Source: Stutzerimonas stutzeri TS44
Lineage (GTDB): Bacteria; Pseudomonadota; Gammaproteobacteria; Pseudomonadales; Pseudomonadaceae
DNA: 64,000 nt
NCBI GenBank assembly: GCA_000263395.1
Contig: AJXE01000022.1
Location: forward strand, 1 to 64,000
Direction: 5' to 3'
The position numbers were made by a program, and so were the translations under genes. Shown here piece by piece: positions 44,392 to 53,869 of this stretch (position 1 is its first letter; each line of letters begins with the position of its first letter). The notes below the pieces were generated by a model. The model made no database searches, had not been told where the DNA came from, and saw only the letters and a program-made list of their open reading frames with translations.

Positions 44392-45390
44392 TCAGCTAGT
44401 CGCCCGCCGGCTGCGCATCAGTCGATTGAGCAGCGGTCGCCCGGCCAGTTGCAGGAATACCGGGGCACCCACGATCAGGTAGAAGTAATAGGTGACGAAG
44501 CGCCAGATCAGGATCGCCGCCGCCGTGCTGGATTTGCCCACCATGGGTGTGAGCAACGCGGCCGAGGCCAGCTCGGCGCTACCGGCGCCACCGGGCAGCA
44601 GGCTGAGCTGACCAGCCGTCAGCGCGAGGATCTGCACCACGAAGGTCCAGGCCCAGGCGATCTCGCTCTGCAGCCCGCGCAGCGTCAGATACAGCACGCT
44701 GAAGCGCAGCAGCCAGTGCAGCGTGGTCAGCACGAACACACCGAGCAGCACCCGCCGTGGCAGGCGGAAGCAATCGAGCAGCGCATTGCGAAACCCCAAT
44801 ACCTTGCGCGCCCAGCGTCGCCGGCGCTTGGCCCGCATTCCCAGGTGCCTGACCAGCCAGCCGTTGAAGCGGAACACCTGGCGATGGAAGCGCCCGAGCA
44901 GCCCCAGCAGTACCAGCACGCCAAGCAGCAGCGCCGCGCTGAAGCCCAGCAGGCTGCCGACATAGGCATTGAAGGCGTGGGTCATGGCATAGATCAGCAC
45001 GCCGACCAGCGCGCAGGCGAAGAACAGCAGGTCGCTGAGCTGCTCGACCGCATAGGTCGCAGTGCCTCTTGCCGGTGTCACGCCCTGGCGCATCAGCAGC
45101 GCCATTGCAGTCAGCGGCCCGCCAGCACCGCCGGGCGTCGCGCAGATGGCGAACTCGGTAGCCACCACGATGCCCAGCGCACGCCGCTGGCCGAGCGTGC
45201 GCCGGCCGACCAACAAGCGCAGGCGCCAGGCATTCAGATACCAGCCGGCGAGCACCATGCCGAGCATGCCCAGCAGCAACCCGGGTGGAAAGCGCAACAG
45301 TCGCTCGAACAAGCCGGTACCACCCAGCAGCAGTGGCACCAGTGCCGCGGCGAGCAACGCACCGAGCAACAGCCAGGCGCTGCGGTTCAT
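44392..45390 (-). CDS. YbhN-like lysylphosphatidylglycerol synthase-type membrane protein
   Basis: 332-aa integral membrane protein of the LPG-synthase transmembrane (UPF0104/YbhN) family, about eight helices. Family traits: GGAGGPLTAMALLMRQG and LPGGAGSAELASAALL. It is only the flippase-like part; the catalytic aminoacyl-transferase domain of MprF is absent. Four-base overlap with the deacetylase gene upstream. Likely moves a lipid-linked or lipid substrate across the membrane for the glycosyltransferase/deacetylase operon; the substrate is unknown. Confidence 0.82.
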   Translation of the reverse strand: MNRSAWLLLGALLAAALVPLLLGGTGLFERLLRFPPGLLLGMLGMVLAGWYLNAWRLRLLVGRRTLGQRRALGIVVATEFAICATPGGAGGPLTAMALLMRQGVTPARGTATYAVEQLSDLLFFACALVGVLIYAMTHAFNAYVGSLLGFSAALLLGVLVLLGLLGRFHRQVFRFNGWLVRHLGMRAKRRRRWARKVLGFRNALLDCFRLPRRVLLGVFVLTTLHWLLRFSVLYLTLRGLQSEIAWAWTFVVQILALTAGQLSLLPGGAGSAELASAALLTPMVGKSSTAAAILIWRFVTYYFYLIVGAPVFLQLAGRPLLNRLMRSRRATS

Positions 45391-46148
45391 GCCGGTTGAC
45401 TCACCAGCGACTGCTGGCGCAGCCATTCGATCTTGCTGACCGGGCGCCGCCCCTCCGCGAGCAGGCGTTGCAGCAGCTGCAGCCAGTAGTGGCGGGAGAA
45501 CTCGTGACGCATATCCACCGGGTGCAGGCCCAGACGCAGCAGCGTCGCCGCTTTGTGCTTGCGCAGCTGTTGCTCGCAGACCAGTCGCGACAGCCCGCGA
45601 CGCCAGGCGCTGCGCGCGCTCCAAACCAGCCCTGGCGCGGTGATCGGCGCAAAGTCCGGCAGGCGGTAGAACCGTTGCGGATCGCTGGTATAGCTCAGGC
45701 CACTGCCCTGCAGGGCCTGCCGGGTACCGACGCTCATTAGCCAGGCCGGCGCGACAAAGCCATGCAGCGGCCAGCCCTGCTCGGCAAACAGCTGCATGCC
45801 CTGCTCCAGCCGTCGGCGTGCCTCGGCTTCGGCCAGCGCGTAGAACTCCCCTTCATGGGTATAGATGCGGCGCATGAACCAGTCGCGCGGCGTGCGCGGC
45901 GCCGGCGCGTCGTCGGCGTGGTAGTAGCCATGCAGCACCAGCTCGTCGCCGCGCGCCAGACGCTCACCGAGCAGGTCGAGAAACCACGGGTGCGCCTGCA
46001 GCGGATTGCGCCGATGGAAGTCCGGCACTACCAGCCAGGTGATGGGGATCGTACCGAGCGCATCGACGGCCTCGACAAATGGCCGGTAGTCCGGCCAGGT
46101 CTGCGGCGCCACATCGTGCAGCACCAGCATCAGCACTGGTTCAGCCAT
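45387..46148 (-). CDS. DUF2334 polysaccharide-deacetylase-like protein
   Basis: 253 aa, NodB-like fold, family DUF2334. Metal-site motifs: VLHDVAPQTW (conserved H-D), ELVLHGYYHADD (H-x3-H), and C-terminal LHPVDMRHEFSRHYW. No signal peptide, so it would act in the cytoplasm. In the middle of an operon with an upstream GT4 glycosyltransferase (8-base overlap) and a downstream YbhN-like protein (4-base overlap). Confidence 0.85.
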   Translation of the reverse strand: MAEPVLMLVLHDVAPQTWPDYRPFVEAVDALGTIPITWLVVPDFHRRNPLQAHPWFLDLLGERLARGDELVLHGYYHADDAPAPRTPRDWFMRRIYTHEGEFYALAEAEARRRLEQGMQLFAEQGWPLHGFVAPAWLMSVGTRQALQGSGLSYTSDPQRFYRLPDFAPITAPGLVWSARSAWRRGLSRLVCEQQLRKHKAATLLRLGLHPVDMRHEFSRHYWLQLLQRLLAEGRRPVSKIEWLRQQSLVSQPA

Positions 46149-47256
46149 GTACCGCCACCGGCAGATCGGCCATACCCAGCACGGCGTGGTAGTGAGCGAG
46201 CAGGCCGGCGACCACCGCATCCCACGCGTGATGGGCCTCGACATGCTGGCGCGCCTGCCTGCCGAGCCGCTGCGGATCATCCTCGAACAGCTCCTGCACG
46301 GTCAGCGCCATCGAGCGCGCATCCAACGGCCGGCACAGACGGCCAGTGTGCGGCGGCACCAGTTCCGGCAACGCACCAGCACGCGCAGCCACCACCGGAA
46401 TGCCGCTGGCCATCGCTTCCAACGCTACCAGGCCGAACGTCTCCTGATTGCCGGCATGCAGCAGCATGTCGCTACTGGCCAGCAGCCGCGCGACCTCGCT
46501 GGCCGGACAGAATTGGTCGATCACCGTGACGTTGCCCGGCACCCGGTGCGGCATGCTCGATCCTACCAGCAACAGGTGATACGGCCGGCCGAGGATGCGC
46601 GCGGTCTCCAGCAGGACAGGCAGGTTCTTCTCGCGCGAGCCGCGTCCGGCGAAGATCAGCAGGCGGCAATCTTCCTCCAGCCCCAGCTCGCTTCGCAGAT
46701 GAGCGTCGCGACGCGTCGGGCTGAACGTTTCCAGATCGACGCCCAGCGGCTGCACATACACGTTGCGCACCCGCAGCGCCGTCAGCTTATCCGCCATGAC
46801 CTGACTGGGCGCCAGCACGCGGTCGAAACTGCCGTACAGCCGCGAGACGTAGCCGTTCATGTTGGTACCCAGCCAACCACCGATACGGTTGCTGACCAGC
46901 AAGGGCAGATCGGAGTGGTAGAAGCCGATCACCGGAATATCCAGCCGGCGCCCGGCATCCAGCGCCGCCCAGGCGGTCATGTACGGATCGCCCACTTCGA
47001 TCAGATCGGGGCGCAGTGAACGCAGCAGATTACGCCAGGGACCGCGACGAATCGGAAAGCGATAACCCTTGCCGAACGGCAGGGCCGGGGCTGGCACCTC
47101 GTAGATGCCAGCATGCTGCTGATAGCTGCTGCCAGGGACAAGAATGCTGTGACGAACGCCGGAATAAAGCTGCAGGCGGCGGTGCTTGGCCTCGAGGTAG
47201 GTACGCACGCCGCCACTGGCCGGCGCGTAAAACATGGTCATATCGGCGATGTGCAA
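46141..47256 (-). CDS. GT4-family glycosyltransferase
   Basis: About 371 aa, GT-B fold. N-terminal glycine-rich start MFYAPASGGVRTYLEAKH, middle LIFAGRGSREKNLPVLLE, and the C-terminal E-x7-E motif in NQETFGLVALEAMASGIPVVA. The start is uncertain: TTG at 47256 fits GGAG ten bases upstream and gives LHIADMTMF, while ATG at 47241 is also possible. First gene of a three-gene operon (GT, DUF2334 deacetylase, YbhN-like). Resembles enzymes that add mannose or GlcNAc-type sugars to lipids; acceptor unknown. Confidence 0.85.
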   Translation of the reverse strand: MHIADMTMFYAPASGGVRTYLEAKHRRLQLYSGVRHSILVPGSSYQQHAGIYEVPAPALPFGKGYRFPIRRGPWRNLLRSLRPDLIEVGDPYMTAWAALDAGRRLDIPVIGFYHSDLPLLVSNRIGGWLGTNMNGYVSRLYGSFDRVLAPSQVMADKLTALRVRNVYVQPLGVDLETFSPTRRDAHLRSELGLEEDCRLLIFAGRGSREKNLPVLLETARILGRPYHLLLVGSSMPHRVPGNVTVIDQFCPASEVARLLASSDMLLHAGNQETFGLVALEAMASGIPVVAARAGALPELVPPHTGRLCRPLDARSMALTVQELFEDDPQRLGRQARQHVEAHHAWDAVVAGLLAHYHAVLGMADLPVAVHG

Positions 47257-47420
47257 GATGCAACGTCTCCATCCGGTTTCGGCCCAGAACCCCGGAATTG
47301 CCTCGGCGCCGCTGGTCGGCCGCCCCGCCATGCCGCTGCAGCTCGCAGGAATTCTGTAATGAACGGTATGGACCCTTCTGCAGAATAGACGTTCGCCGTA
47401 CCGCTCGCCGGGCGGACCGG

Positions 47421-48296
47421 TCAGGAATCGGCAGTTTTCTCGCCCGGGTCCTTGCCCTCGACCGAGTGGTGCTCGATTACCGCATTCAGCTCGGCCCCCA
47501 GCAGCAGCACCGCGGCGGAAATGTAGAAGTACAACAGCAGCACGATGATTGCGCCGATGCTGCCGTAGGTGGCGTTGTAGTCGGCAAAGTTCTGCACGTA
47601 GATGCCGAAACCTACCGATGCGGCGATCCAGACGATCACCGCCAGCACCGAGCCGGGCGTGATGAAGCGGAACTCCTGCTCCACATCCGGCGTGACGTAG
47701 TACAGCACGGCCACCAGCAGCATCATCAGGAACACCACCACCGGCCAGCGCAACCATGCCCAGAGCAGCACGATCGTCTCCTTCAGGCCGACGAGATCGG
47801 CCAGCCACTCCATCACTTGCGGACCGACGATCATCAGCCCGGCGCTGGCAAGCAGAATCACGGCGGTGCCGATCGTATAGAGCAGCGACAACAGCATGAG
47901 CTTCCAGCTGGGCCGCCCCTCGTCGACGTCGTAGGCCCGGTTCATTGCATTCATCAGCGAACGGAAGCCCGCCGACGCCGTCCACAGCGCCACGAGGATA
48001 CCGACCGACAACAGCCCGCTTTTCTGTTCCTGCAGCTGGTCGATCACCGGATTGACCTGCTCCATCGCCACCGCGGGCAGTGCCAGCGCCGCCTGTTCAC
48101 GCAGCCAGGCGAAGAACTCCGAGAGGTTGAGAAAGCCCAGCAGGGCCATGAGAAACAGGAGGAACGGAAACAGCGAGAACAACGCCCGGTACGCCAGCGC
48201 CGAGGCGTAGGTGGACATGTCGTCGTTGCTGAATTCCTTGATCGTGCGCTTGAGCAACGTGCCGAAGCCGATGCCACGCGTATCCAGAAATGCCAT
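47421..48296 (-). CDS. YihY/virulence factor BrkB family membrane protein
   Basis: 291 aa with six helices. YihY landmarks YASALAYRALFSLFPFLLFL, LVALWTASAGFRSLMNAMNRAY, and the C-terminal NATYGSIGAIIVLLLYFYIS. Formerly misnamed ribonuclease BN. Inner-membrane protein of unclear function. ATG at 48296 gives MAFLDTRGIGFG; longer alternatives lack support. Divergent from fadE with ~150 bases between. Confidence 0.9.
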   Translation of the reverse strand: MAFLDTRGIGFGTLLKRTIKEFSNDDMSTYASALAYRALFSLFPFLLFLMALLGFLNLSEFFAWLREQAALALPAVAMEQVNPVIDQLQEQKSGLLSVGILVALWTASAGFRSLMNAMNRAYDVDEGRPSWKLMLLSLLYTIGTAVILLASAGLMIVGPQVMEWLADLVGLKETIVLLWAWLRWPVVVFLMMLLVAVLYYVTPDVEQEFRFITPGSVLAVIVWIAASVGFGIYVQNFADYNATYGSIGAIIVLLLYFYISAAVLLLGAELNAVIEHHSVEGKDPGEKTADS

Positions 48297-48445
48297 ACCG
48301 CTCCCCGCCAACTGATCTGTCTGAACTGGGACGATAACCCCGCGCAAGAGTTCGGGCGAGATCACCGCCGGGCACGCATCGCACCGGCATGCGGCGAGGA
48401 CGCCTATGCTGTCAGCACACCCACGTCGATAAAGGAACGCTCTCC

Positions 48446-50893
48446 ATGACGTTGATCTGGTTGCTGGTCCTGTTGCTTGGCCTCGTCGTCATCGCACATC
48501 TGCGCCTGGCGCTCGCCCCGAGTCTGGCCCTGGTTACGCTCTATCTGCTGGCGATGAGCGCTGCCGATGAGGTGTCCGGCTGGCTGGTCGCCCCGCTCTG
48601 GCTGCTGCTGGCTGCCGTCGCAGTGCCGCTGCTGATTACCGATATCCGCCGTCGCTACGTGAGCGAACCGCTGTTCGACTGGTTCAAGCGCGTGTTGCCG
48701 CCGATCTCCGATACCGAGCGCGACGCCATCGAGGCCGGCACCGTGTGGTGGGATGGCGAACTGTTCAGCGGCCGGCCGGACTGGAACGTCCTGCTCGGTT
48801 ATCCGCAGGCCCGTCTGACGGACGAAGAACAGGCGTTCCTCGACGGTCCGACCGAAATCCTCTGCGCAATGGTCAGCGACTGGGACATCGCCCAGCGCCT
48901 CGACCTGCCTGCCGAAGCCTGGGACTACATCAAGACGCAAGGCTTCTTCGGCCTGATCATCCCCAAGGAATATGGCGGCAAAGGTTTTTCCGCCTACGCC
49001 CATTCGCAGATCGTGATGAAGCTCGCCACGCGCAGCGGTGATCTGGCCAGCACCGTGATGGTGCCCAACTCACTCGGCCCGGCCGAACTGCTGCTGCACT
49101 ACGGCACTGACGAGCAGCGCAGCCACTACCTGCCGCGCCTGGCCAGCGGCACCGACGTGCCCTGCTTCGCGCTCACCGGTCCCTATGCCGGCTCCGACGC
49201 CGGCGCGATGCCCGACAGCGGTGTAATCTGCCGCGGCCAGTGGCAAGGTAAGGAAGTGCTCGGCCTGCGGCTGAACTGGGAGAAGCGCTACATCACCCTC
49301 GGCCCGGTCGCGACCCTGCTCGGCGTCGCCTTCAAAGCCTACGATCCGGAGCATCTGCTCGGCGAGGTGGACGAACTGGGTATCAGCCTGGCGCTGATCC
49401 CCACCGACACCCCCGGGGTCGAGATCGGTCGACGCCACCTGCCGCTCGGCGCGGCGTTCATGAACGGCCCGAACCGGGGCAAGGATGTCTTCGTGCCGCT
49501 CGATGCGCTGATCGGCGGGCGCGACATGATCGGCAAAGGCTGGATGATGCTGATGAACTGCCTGTCGGTCGGTCGCTCGATCTCGCTGCCGGCCACCGGC
49601 GTCAGCGCGGCCAAGGTGTGCAGCTATGCCAGCGGCCGCTATGCGCAGATCCGCGAGCAGTTCGGCGTGCCGCTGGCGGCCTTCGAAGGCATCCAGGAGC
49701 CGCTGGCACGCATCGGTGGCAACGCCTGGCTGATGGACGCCGCGCGCACGCTGACCGCCAGCGCCGTGGACCTGGGCGAGAAGCCGTCGGTGCTCTCGGC
49801 CATCCTCAAGTACCACCTCACCGAGCGCGGTCGCCAGTGCGTGCGTGATGCGATGGACATCCACGGTGGCAAGGGCATCATCCTCGGGCCGAACAACTAC
49901 CTCGGCCGCCTGTGGCAGAGCGCGCCGATCTCCATCACCGTCGAGGGCGCCAACATCCTCTCGCGCAACCTGATGATCTTCGGTCAGGGCGCGATTCGCT
50001 GCCATCCGTTCGTGCTCAAGGAAATGGCGCTGGTCCACGAACCGGATCGCGACGCCGCCGTGCGCAAGTTCGACGGACTGCTGATGCAACACGTCGGCTT
50101 CGCTGTCGGCAACGCCGCCAGCACGCTGGTGCTCGGCCTGACGTTCGGGCGTTTCGGCAAGGCACCGGGCAACGACCTGAGCCGCCCGTACTTCCTGGCG
50201 TTGAACCGTATCGCCGCGGCCTTCGCGCTGCTCGCTGACCTTTCGATGTTGCTGCTGGGCGGCGAACTGAAGCGTCGCGAACGCCTGTCGGCACGCCTGG
50301 GCGATGTACTCAGCCACCTCTACCTCGCCTCGGCCGCGCTCAAGCGCTACCACGATCTGGGCCAGCCCGCCGATCAGGAGGCGCTGCTGCAATGGGCGCT
50401 GGAAGACTGTCTGCACACATGCGAAACCGCTCTGCGCGACATCCTGCGCAACTTCCCCAATCGCGTCCTGGGCTGCCTGTTGCACGTATTGGTCTTCCCT
50501 TTCAGCGCGCGCCATCCGGGCCCGTCGGATGCGTTGGATGCCGAGGTCGCCGCCATCCTCGGTCGCCCCGAAGGCGATCCCGCGCTGGAACGCGTGCTCG
50601 ATGGTTTCTATCGACCGCAAAGCGCGGACGAACCACTGGGCAGCCTGCACCATGCCCTACATAGCCTGATAGCCAGCCAGCCGGCGGCGAAGAAGCTGCA
50701 TCAGGCGCTCAAGAGCGGTGCGCTCAAACCAACGCCGGGCAGCGACCCGCTCGCGGCCGCGCAGGAGGCAGGAATTCTCGACGACAACGAGGCGCAGAGC
50801 CTGTACGCCGCCGAAGCCGCCCGCCGGCGCGTCATCGATGTGGACGATTTCAGCCAGGAGGAACTGCAGTTGCCGCCAGGATGCGTGCGTTAG
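48446..50893 (+). CDS. fadE: Acyl-CoA dehydrogenase FadE
   Basis: 815 aa (E. coli FadE is 814). Two N-terminal membrane helices (LIWLLVLLLGLVVIAHLRL; LVAPLWLLLAAVAVPLLI), then the FAD-dependent dehydrogenase: FGLIIPKEYGGKGFSAYAHS, CFALTGPYAGSDAGAMPD, VGRSISLPATGVSAAKV, DIHGGKGIILGPNNYLGRLW. A C-terminal extension of ~200 residues matches the FadE (PF09317) tail. First step of beta-oxidation, at the inner membrane. ATG follows AAAGGAA. Confidence 0.95.
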   Translation: MTLIWLLVLLLGLVVIAHLRLALAPSLALVTLYLLAMSAADEVSGWLVAPLWLLLAAVAVPLLITDIRRRYVSEPLFDWFKRVLPPISDTERDAIEAGTVWWDGELFSGRPDWNVLLGYPQARLTDEEQAFLDGPTEILCAMVSDWDIAQRLDLPAEAWDYIKTQGFFGLIIPKEYGGKGFSAYAHSQIVMKLATRSGDLASTVMVPNSLGPAELLLHYGTDEQRSHYLPRLASGTDVPCFALTGPYAGSDAGAMPDSGVICRGQWQGKEVLGLRLNWEKRYITLGPVATLLGVAFKAYDPEHLLGEVDELGISLALIPTDTPGVEIGRRHLPLGAAFMNGPNRGKDVFVPLDALIGGRDMIGKGWMMLMNCLSVGRSISLPATGVSAAKVCSYASGRYAQIREQFGVPLAAFEGIQEPLARIGGNAWLMDAARTLTASAVDLGEKPSVLSAILKYHLTERGRQCVRDAMDIHGGKGIILGPNNYLGRLWQSAPISITVEGANILSRNLMIFGQGAIRCHPFVLKEMALVHEPDRDAAVRKFDGLLMQHVGFAVGNAASTLVLGLTFGRFGKAPGNDLSRPYFLALNRIAAAFALLADLSMLLLGGELKRRERLSARLGDVLSHLYLASAALKRYHDLGQPADQEALLQWALEDCLHTCETALRDILRNFPNRVLGCLLHVLVFPFSARHPGPSDALDAEVAAILGRPEGDPALERVLDGFYRPQSADEPLGSLHHALHSLIASQPAAKKLHQALKSGALKPTPGSDPLAAAQEAGILDDNEAQSLYAAEAARRRVIDVDDFSQEELQLPPGCVR

Positions 50894-51030
50894 TGGCGAC
50901 TAACGGGGCAGCATCCTCGACTGGAGTGGCGTGCCGAACCCTCGGCGCGCCCGCGAGTCAATCGAACAGGCCCGCCCGACGGCGCGCCTGTCTATAATCG
51001 CGCCCCCAGAAACCCGACACAGGTGCACAC

Positions 51031-51438
51031 ATGGCCAATCCCTATCACGACTACAACCTTGCCCTGCTAGCCCATCTGCGCGGCATCCTGCTCGCGATGG
51101 GCGAAGCCGAGCAGGTTTCGGAGGACAGCCACGCGCTGTTCCTCGAACGCTTCGATGAACTGATCATGAACCTGCAGAACGTGCCGGAAGAACGCCACCT
51201 GGGCCAGGACCTGATCTGCCAGGTCTTCCACCGCTACCCGCAGATCGCCCACCTCGTCCCGCGCGACCTGCTGTGGTTCTTTGGCGGCGACTGCCTGCAC
51301 TACATGCCCGACGAAGAAATCGCGATATTCCAGCAACTCGAAGAACGCCGCTACGAAGCCGAGCAGAACGACGAGCCGTTCGACTGGAACCACGAAAAAC
51401 AGCTGCTCAGCCTGCCGGAAGAAAGTCCGCGGCACTGA
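51031..51438 (+). CDS. PA2817-family hypothetical protein
   Basis: 135 aa, acidic, soluble. Conserved in pseudomonads next to fadE and named after a P. aeruginosa locus. Blocks: MANPYHDYNLALLAHLRGIL, DLICQVFHRYPQIAHLVPRDLLWFFGGDCLH, MPDEEIAIFQQLEERRYEAE. No signal, helix or metal motif. Function unknown. Confidence 0.8.
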   Translation: MANPYHDYNLALLAHLRGILLAMGEAEQVSEDSHALFLERFDELIMNLQNVPEERHLGQDLICQVFHRYPQIAHLVPRDLLWFFGGDCLHYMPDEEIAIFQQLEERRYEAEQNDEPFDWNHEKQLLSLPEESPRH

Positions 51439-51830
51439 TCACTCTGCCGATGGCGTAGGCTAACGGCGCATATACGTTGCGGGCGTGCTGCGTTTGTCTT
51501 GAGTCGTCAAATCAACTTGCCGAGCCATTTGCGCCTGCAGTATTCAGGCGCAAGGTGCACGACCTAGCCGGCGCGCACTCTGCGTTTGATGGTGGAAAAC
51601 ACCGCGCGGTTTTCCACTCTATCGGAGGCATCTTCGTTTTGGTGCGGCCGAGATTCCGTAGGGTGGACAACGCGAAGCTGTCCACCACGGTCGCCGAATA
51701 ACGTAGATATATGCAGGTCGCGAGCAATGAACAGCTGTGTCCGCCAAGCGCTGACTACCCGAGCCCATGCCCCTGAGAAGCCTCATTGTCGGTGCCGCGC
51801 CGGCAGCATCTCAACCGTGAATAACGCCCG
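51439..51830. other. Intergenic region with two related hairpin repeats
   Basis: 392 bases. Two imperfect hairpins of similar design lie 45 bases apart: GTGGAAAAC…GTTTTCCAC at 51592–51617 and GGTGGACA…TGTCCACC at 51662–51686, the latter preceded by GTAGG. No coding gene is supported; short open frames lack starts or homology. Confidence 0.7.
51592..51686. repeat. Pair of GTGGA-family intergenic hairpins
   Basis: Both copies have the form (GTAGG)GTGGA-N-…-TCCAC with a 7–9-base GC-rich loop (ACCGCGCG and ACGCGAAGC). This layout is common as a dispersed intergenic element in P. stutzeri-group genomes, to my knowledge. Copy 1 (51592–51617) has a 9-bp stem; copy 2 (51662–51686) an 8-bp stem. Within this window I saw only these two. 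Confidence 0.65.
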
Positions 51831-53843
51831 TCACTCCCCCAGCTCCGCTCGTCGCTGCTGGTAAATCCAGTCGACGATCTCCCCCTCCGGCTTGTAGCCA
51901 CTCACCACTTCACGCAGCAGCTGACGCACCTGCGGATAGTCATCCTCATCAACAGCTGCCATCAAGCGGCTGAGCAAGGCCTTCAACTGCTCCCACGAGA
52001 GATATTCTTCGCTCGCGGTCATGATCATCGGATGCTCCGTGGGGCTGACGTTATCGCCAATCAGCAGCTCTTCATAGAGCTTCTCGCCGGGGCGTAACCC
52101 CGTGTATTCGATGGCGATATCGCCATGCGGGCATTTCTCCGAGCGAATGCTCATACCGGAAAGGTGGATCAGTTTTTCGGCCAATTCGGCGATGCGCACC
52201 GGCTGGCCCATGTCCAGCACAAACACATCGCCACCCTGCCCCATAGAGCCGGCTTGGATCACCAGCTGCGCGGCCTCGGGAATAGTCATGAAGTATCGCG
52301 TGATCTTGGGATGCGTCACCGTCACCGGGCCGCCAGAGCGAATCTGCTGGTAGAAACGCGGAATCACCGAACCCGACGAGCCCAACACATTACCGAAGCG
52401 CACCATCGTGAAGCGTGTCTTGTTGACGTGATGCACCGCATCGTCCGAGCCAAACAGCACCGGCGCCGCTTCGCGACTCAGCGCCTGCAGAATCATCTCC
52501 GCCACGCGCTTGGTGCTGCCCATCACATTCGTCGGCCGCACTGCCTTATCGGTGGAGATCAGCACGAAATTCGCCACACCCGCCTGCACGGCTGCCTGGG
52601 CAGTATTCAGGGTACCCAGCACATTATTCAGCACGCCCTCGGCGACGTTATGCTCAACCATCGGCACGTGCTTGTAGGCTGCCGCGTGGTAGATGGTTTC
52701 CACCTGCCAGGTACGCGTCACGTCCAGCAGACGTTCAGGATTGCGGATAGAACCGAGGATCGGCACCAACCGGGTGGAAAGCGCCTCCCGCTCGATTCGC
52801 CGCTCCAGCTCCATATGAATGCTGTACAGGTTGAACTCGCTATGCTCGAACAGCAGCAGCGTTTCCGGCGCATTCGCCAAGATCTGCCGGCACAGCTCGG
52901 AACCGATCGACCCACCCGCCCCCGTCACCATCACGATCTGGCCACGAATACAGCGCTCGAACAACGCCTGCTGTGGCGGCACGGCATCACGACCCAGGAG
53001 GTCGGCGATATCCACCTCCTGAATGTCCTCGACTTTGACCTTGCCGCTGGCCAGATCCATGAACCCCGGTACGCTGCGCACATGCAGCGGATAAGGCTCC
53101 AGCGTTTCTAGCACCTCACGCCGCCTGCCGCGCGTCGCCGACGGAATCGCCAACAGGATCTCATCGGCGCCGGTTTCATCGATCATCTGCTGGATGTGTT
53201 TGGGCGAATAAACCCGCACTCCCGCGATAGTGCGATTGTAGAGGTTGGAGTCGTCGTCGATAAAAGCCACCGGACGCATCGCGCGCCCCATGCGCAGCGC
53301 CGCAACCAGCTGGTTACCCGCCGCACCGGCACCATACACGGCAACCTTAGGCAAGCCCGCATCACGACCTTTGAACTTGATGAGCGAAGCCGGGGAAAAC
53401 CAGTCCCCCATGAAGTACTGGCGCATCACCAGACGCAATCCGCCGATCAGAAAAAGACTCAGCCACCAGTAGTTGAATACCATCGAACGCGGGATGACCT
53501 TGGGCATATCAGTACGCCAGTAAACGGCCAACGACAGCGTCAGCGCCGACAGCGTGACCGCTTTGACGATGGCAATCAGCGCATCATTGCCGAAATAGCG
53601 CATTACCGCTCGATACATGCCGAAGCGAACAAAGAAAGGGATGGAAAGCAGCGGTGCAATGCCAAATAGCCAAGCATGGCCGTTCAATGGCTCGACAAAC
53701 CCAGCCTCACCAACCCGAACGAAGAATGCCAGCCACAGCGCCAGCCAAACCAGCAACGCATCGGCCGCCACCTGTATCAGCCGCTTCTGCCGCCTTGGCA
53801 GCCGTACCAGATGGGTCCGTAGTTTTTCAGCGAGTCTTAACAC
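51831..53843 (-). CDS. wbpM: WbpM-like nucleoside-diphosphate-sugar 4,6-dehydratase
   Basis: About 670 aa. Four N-terminal membrane helices (ALLVWLALWLAFFVRVG onward), a Rossmann-like middle domain (YGAGAAGNQLVAAL), then the catalytic SDR domain: VTGAGGSIGSELCRQI (~290), ISTDKAVRPTNVMGSTKR with Met replacing the usual Tyr of YxxxK, as in WbpM. It converts UDP-GlcNAc to the 4-keto-6-deoxy sugar. GTG at 53843 has AGG five bases upstream and gives WbpM's usual N-terminus; a TTG at 53873 overlaps the aminotransferase stop. Last gene of the cluster, as wbpM is in O-antigen loci. Confidence 0.9.
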   Translation of the reverse strand: MLRLAEKLRTHLVRLPRRQKRLIQVAADALLVWLALWLAFFVRVGEAGFVEPLNGHAWLFGIAPLLSIPFFVRFGMYRAVMRYFGNDALIAIVKAVTLSALTLSLAVYWRTDMPKVIPRSMVFNYWWLSLFLIGGLRLVMRQYFMGDWFSPASLIKFKGRDAGLPKVAVYGAGAAGNQLVAALRMGRAMRPVAFIDDDSNLYNRTIAGVRVYSPKHIQQMIDETGADEILLAIPSATRGRRREVLETLEPYPLHVRSVPGFMDLASGKVKVEDIQEVDIADLLGRDAVPPQQALFERCIRGQIVMVTGAGGSIGSELCRQILANAPETLLLFEHSEFNLYSIHMELERRIEREALSTRLVPILGSIRNPERLLDVTRTWQVETIYHAAAYKHVPMVEHNVAEGVLNNVLGTLNTAQAAVQAGVANFVLISTDKAVRPTNVMGSTKRVAEMILQALSREAAPVLFGSDDAVHHVNKTRFTMVRFGNVLGSSGSVIPRFYQQIRSGGPVTVTHPKITRYFMTIPEAAQLVIQAGSMGQGGDVFVLDMGQPVRIAELAEKLIHLSGMSIRSEKCPHGDIAIEYTGLRPGEKLYEELLIGDNVSPTEHPMIMTASEEYLSWEQLKALLSRLMAAVDEDDYPQVRQLLREVVSGYKPEGEIVDWIYQQRRAELGE

Positions 53844-53869
53844 ACTAACCTCGCGCTCCAACTGAGCGA

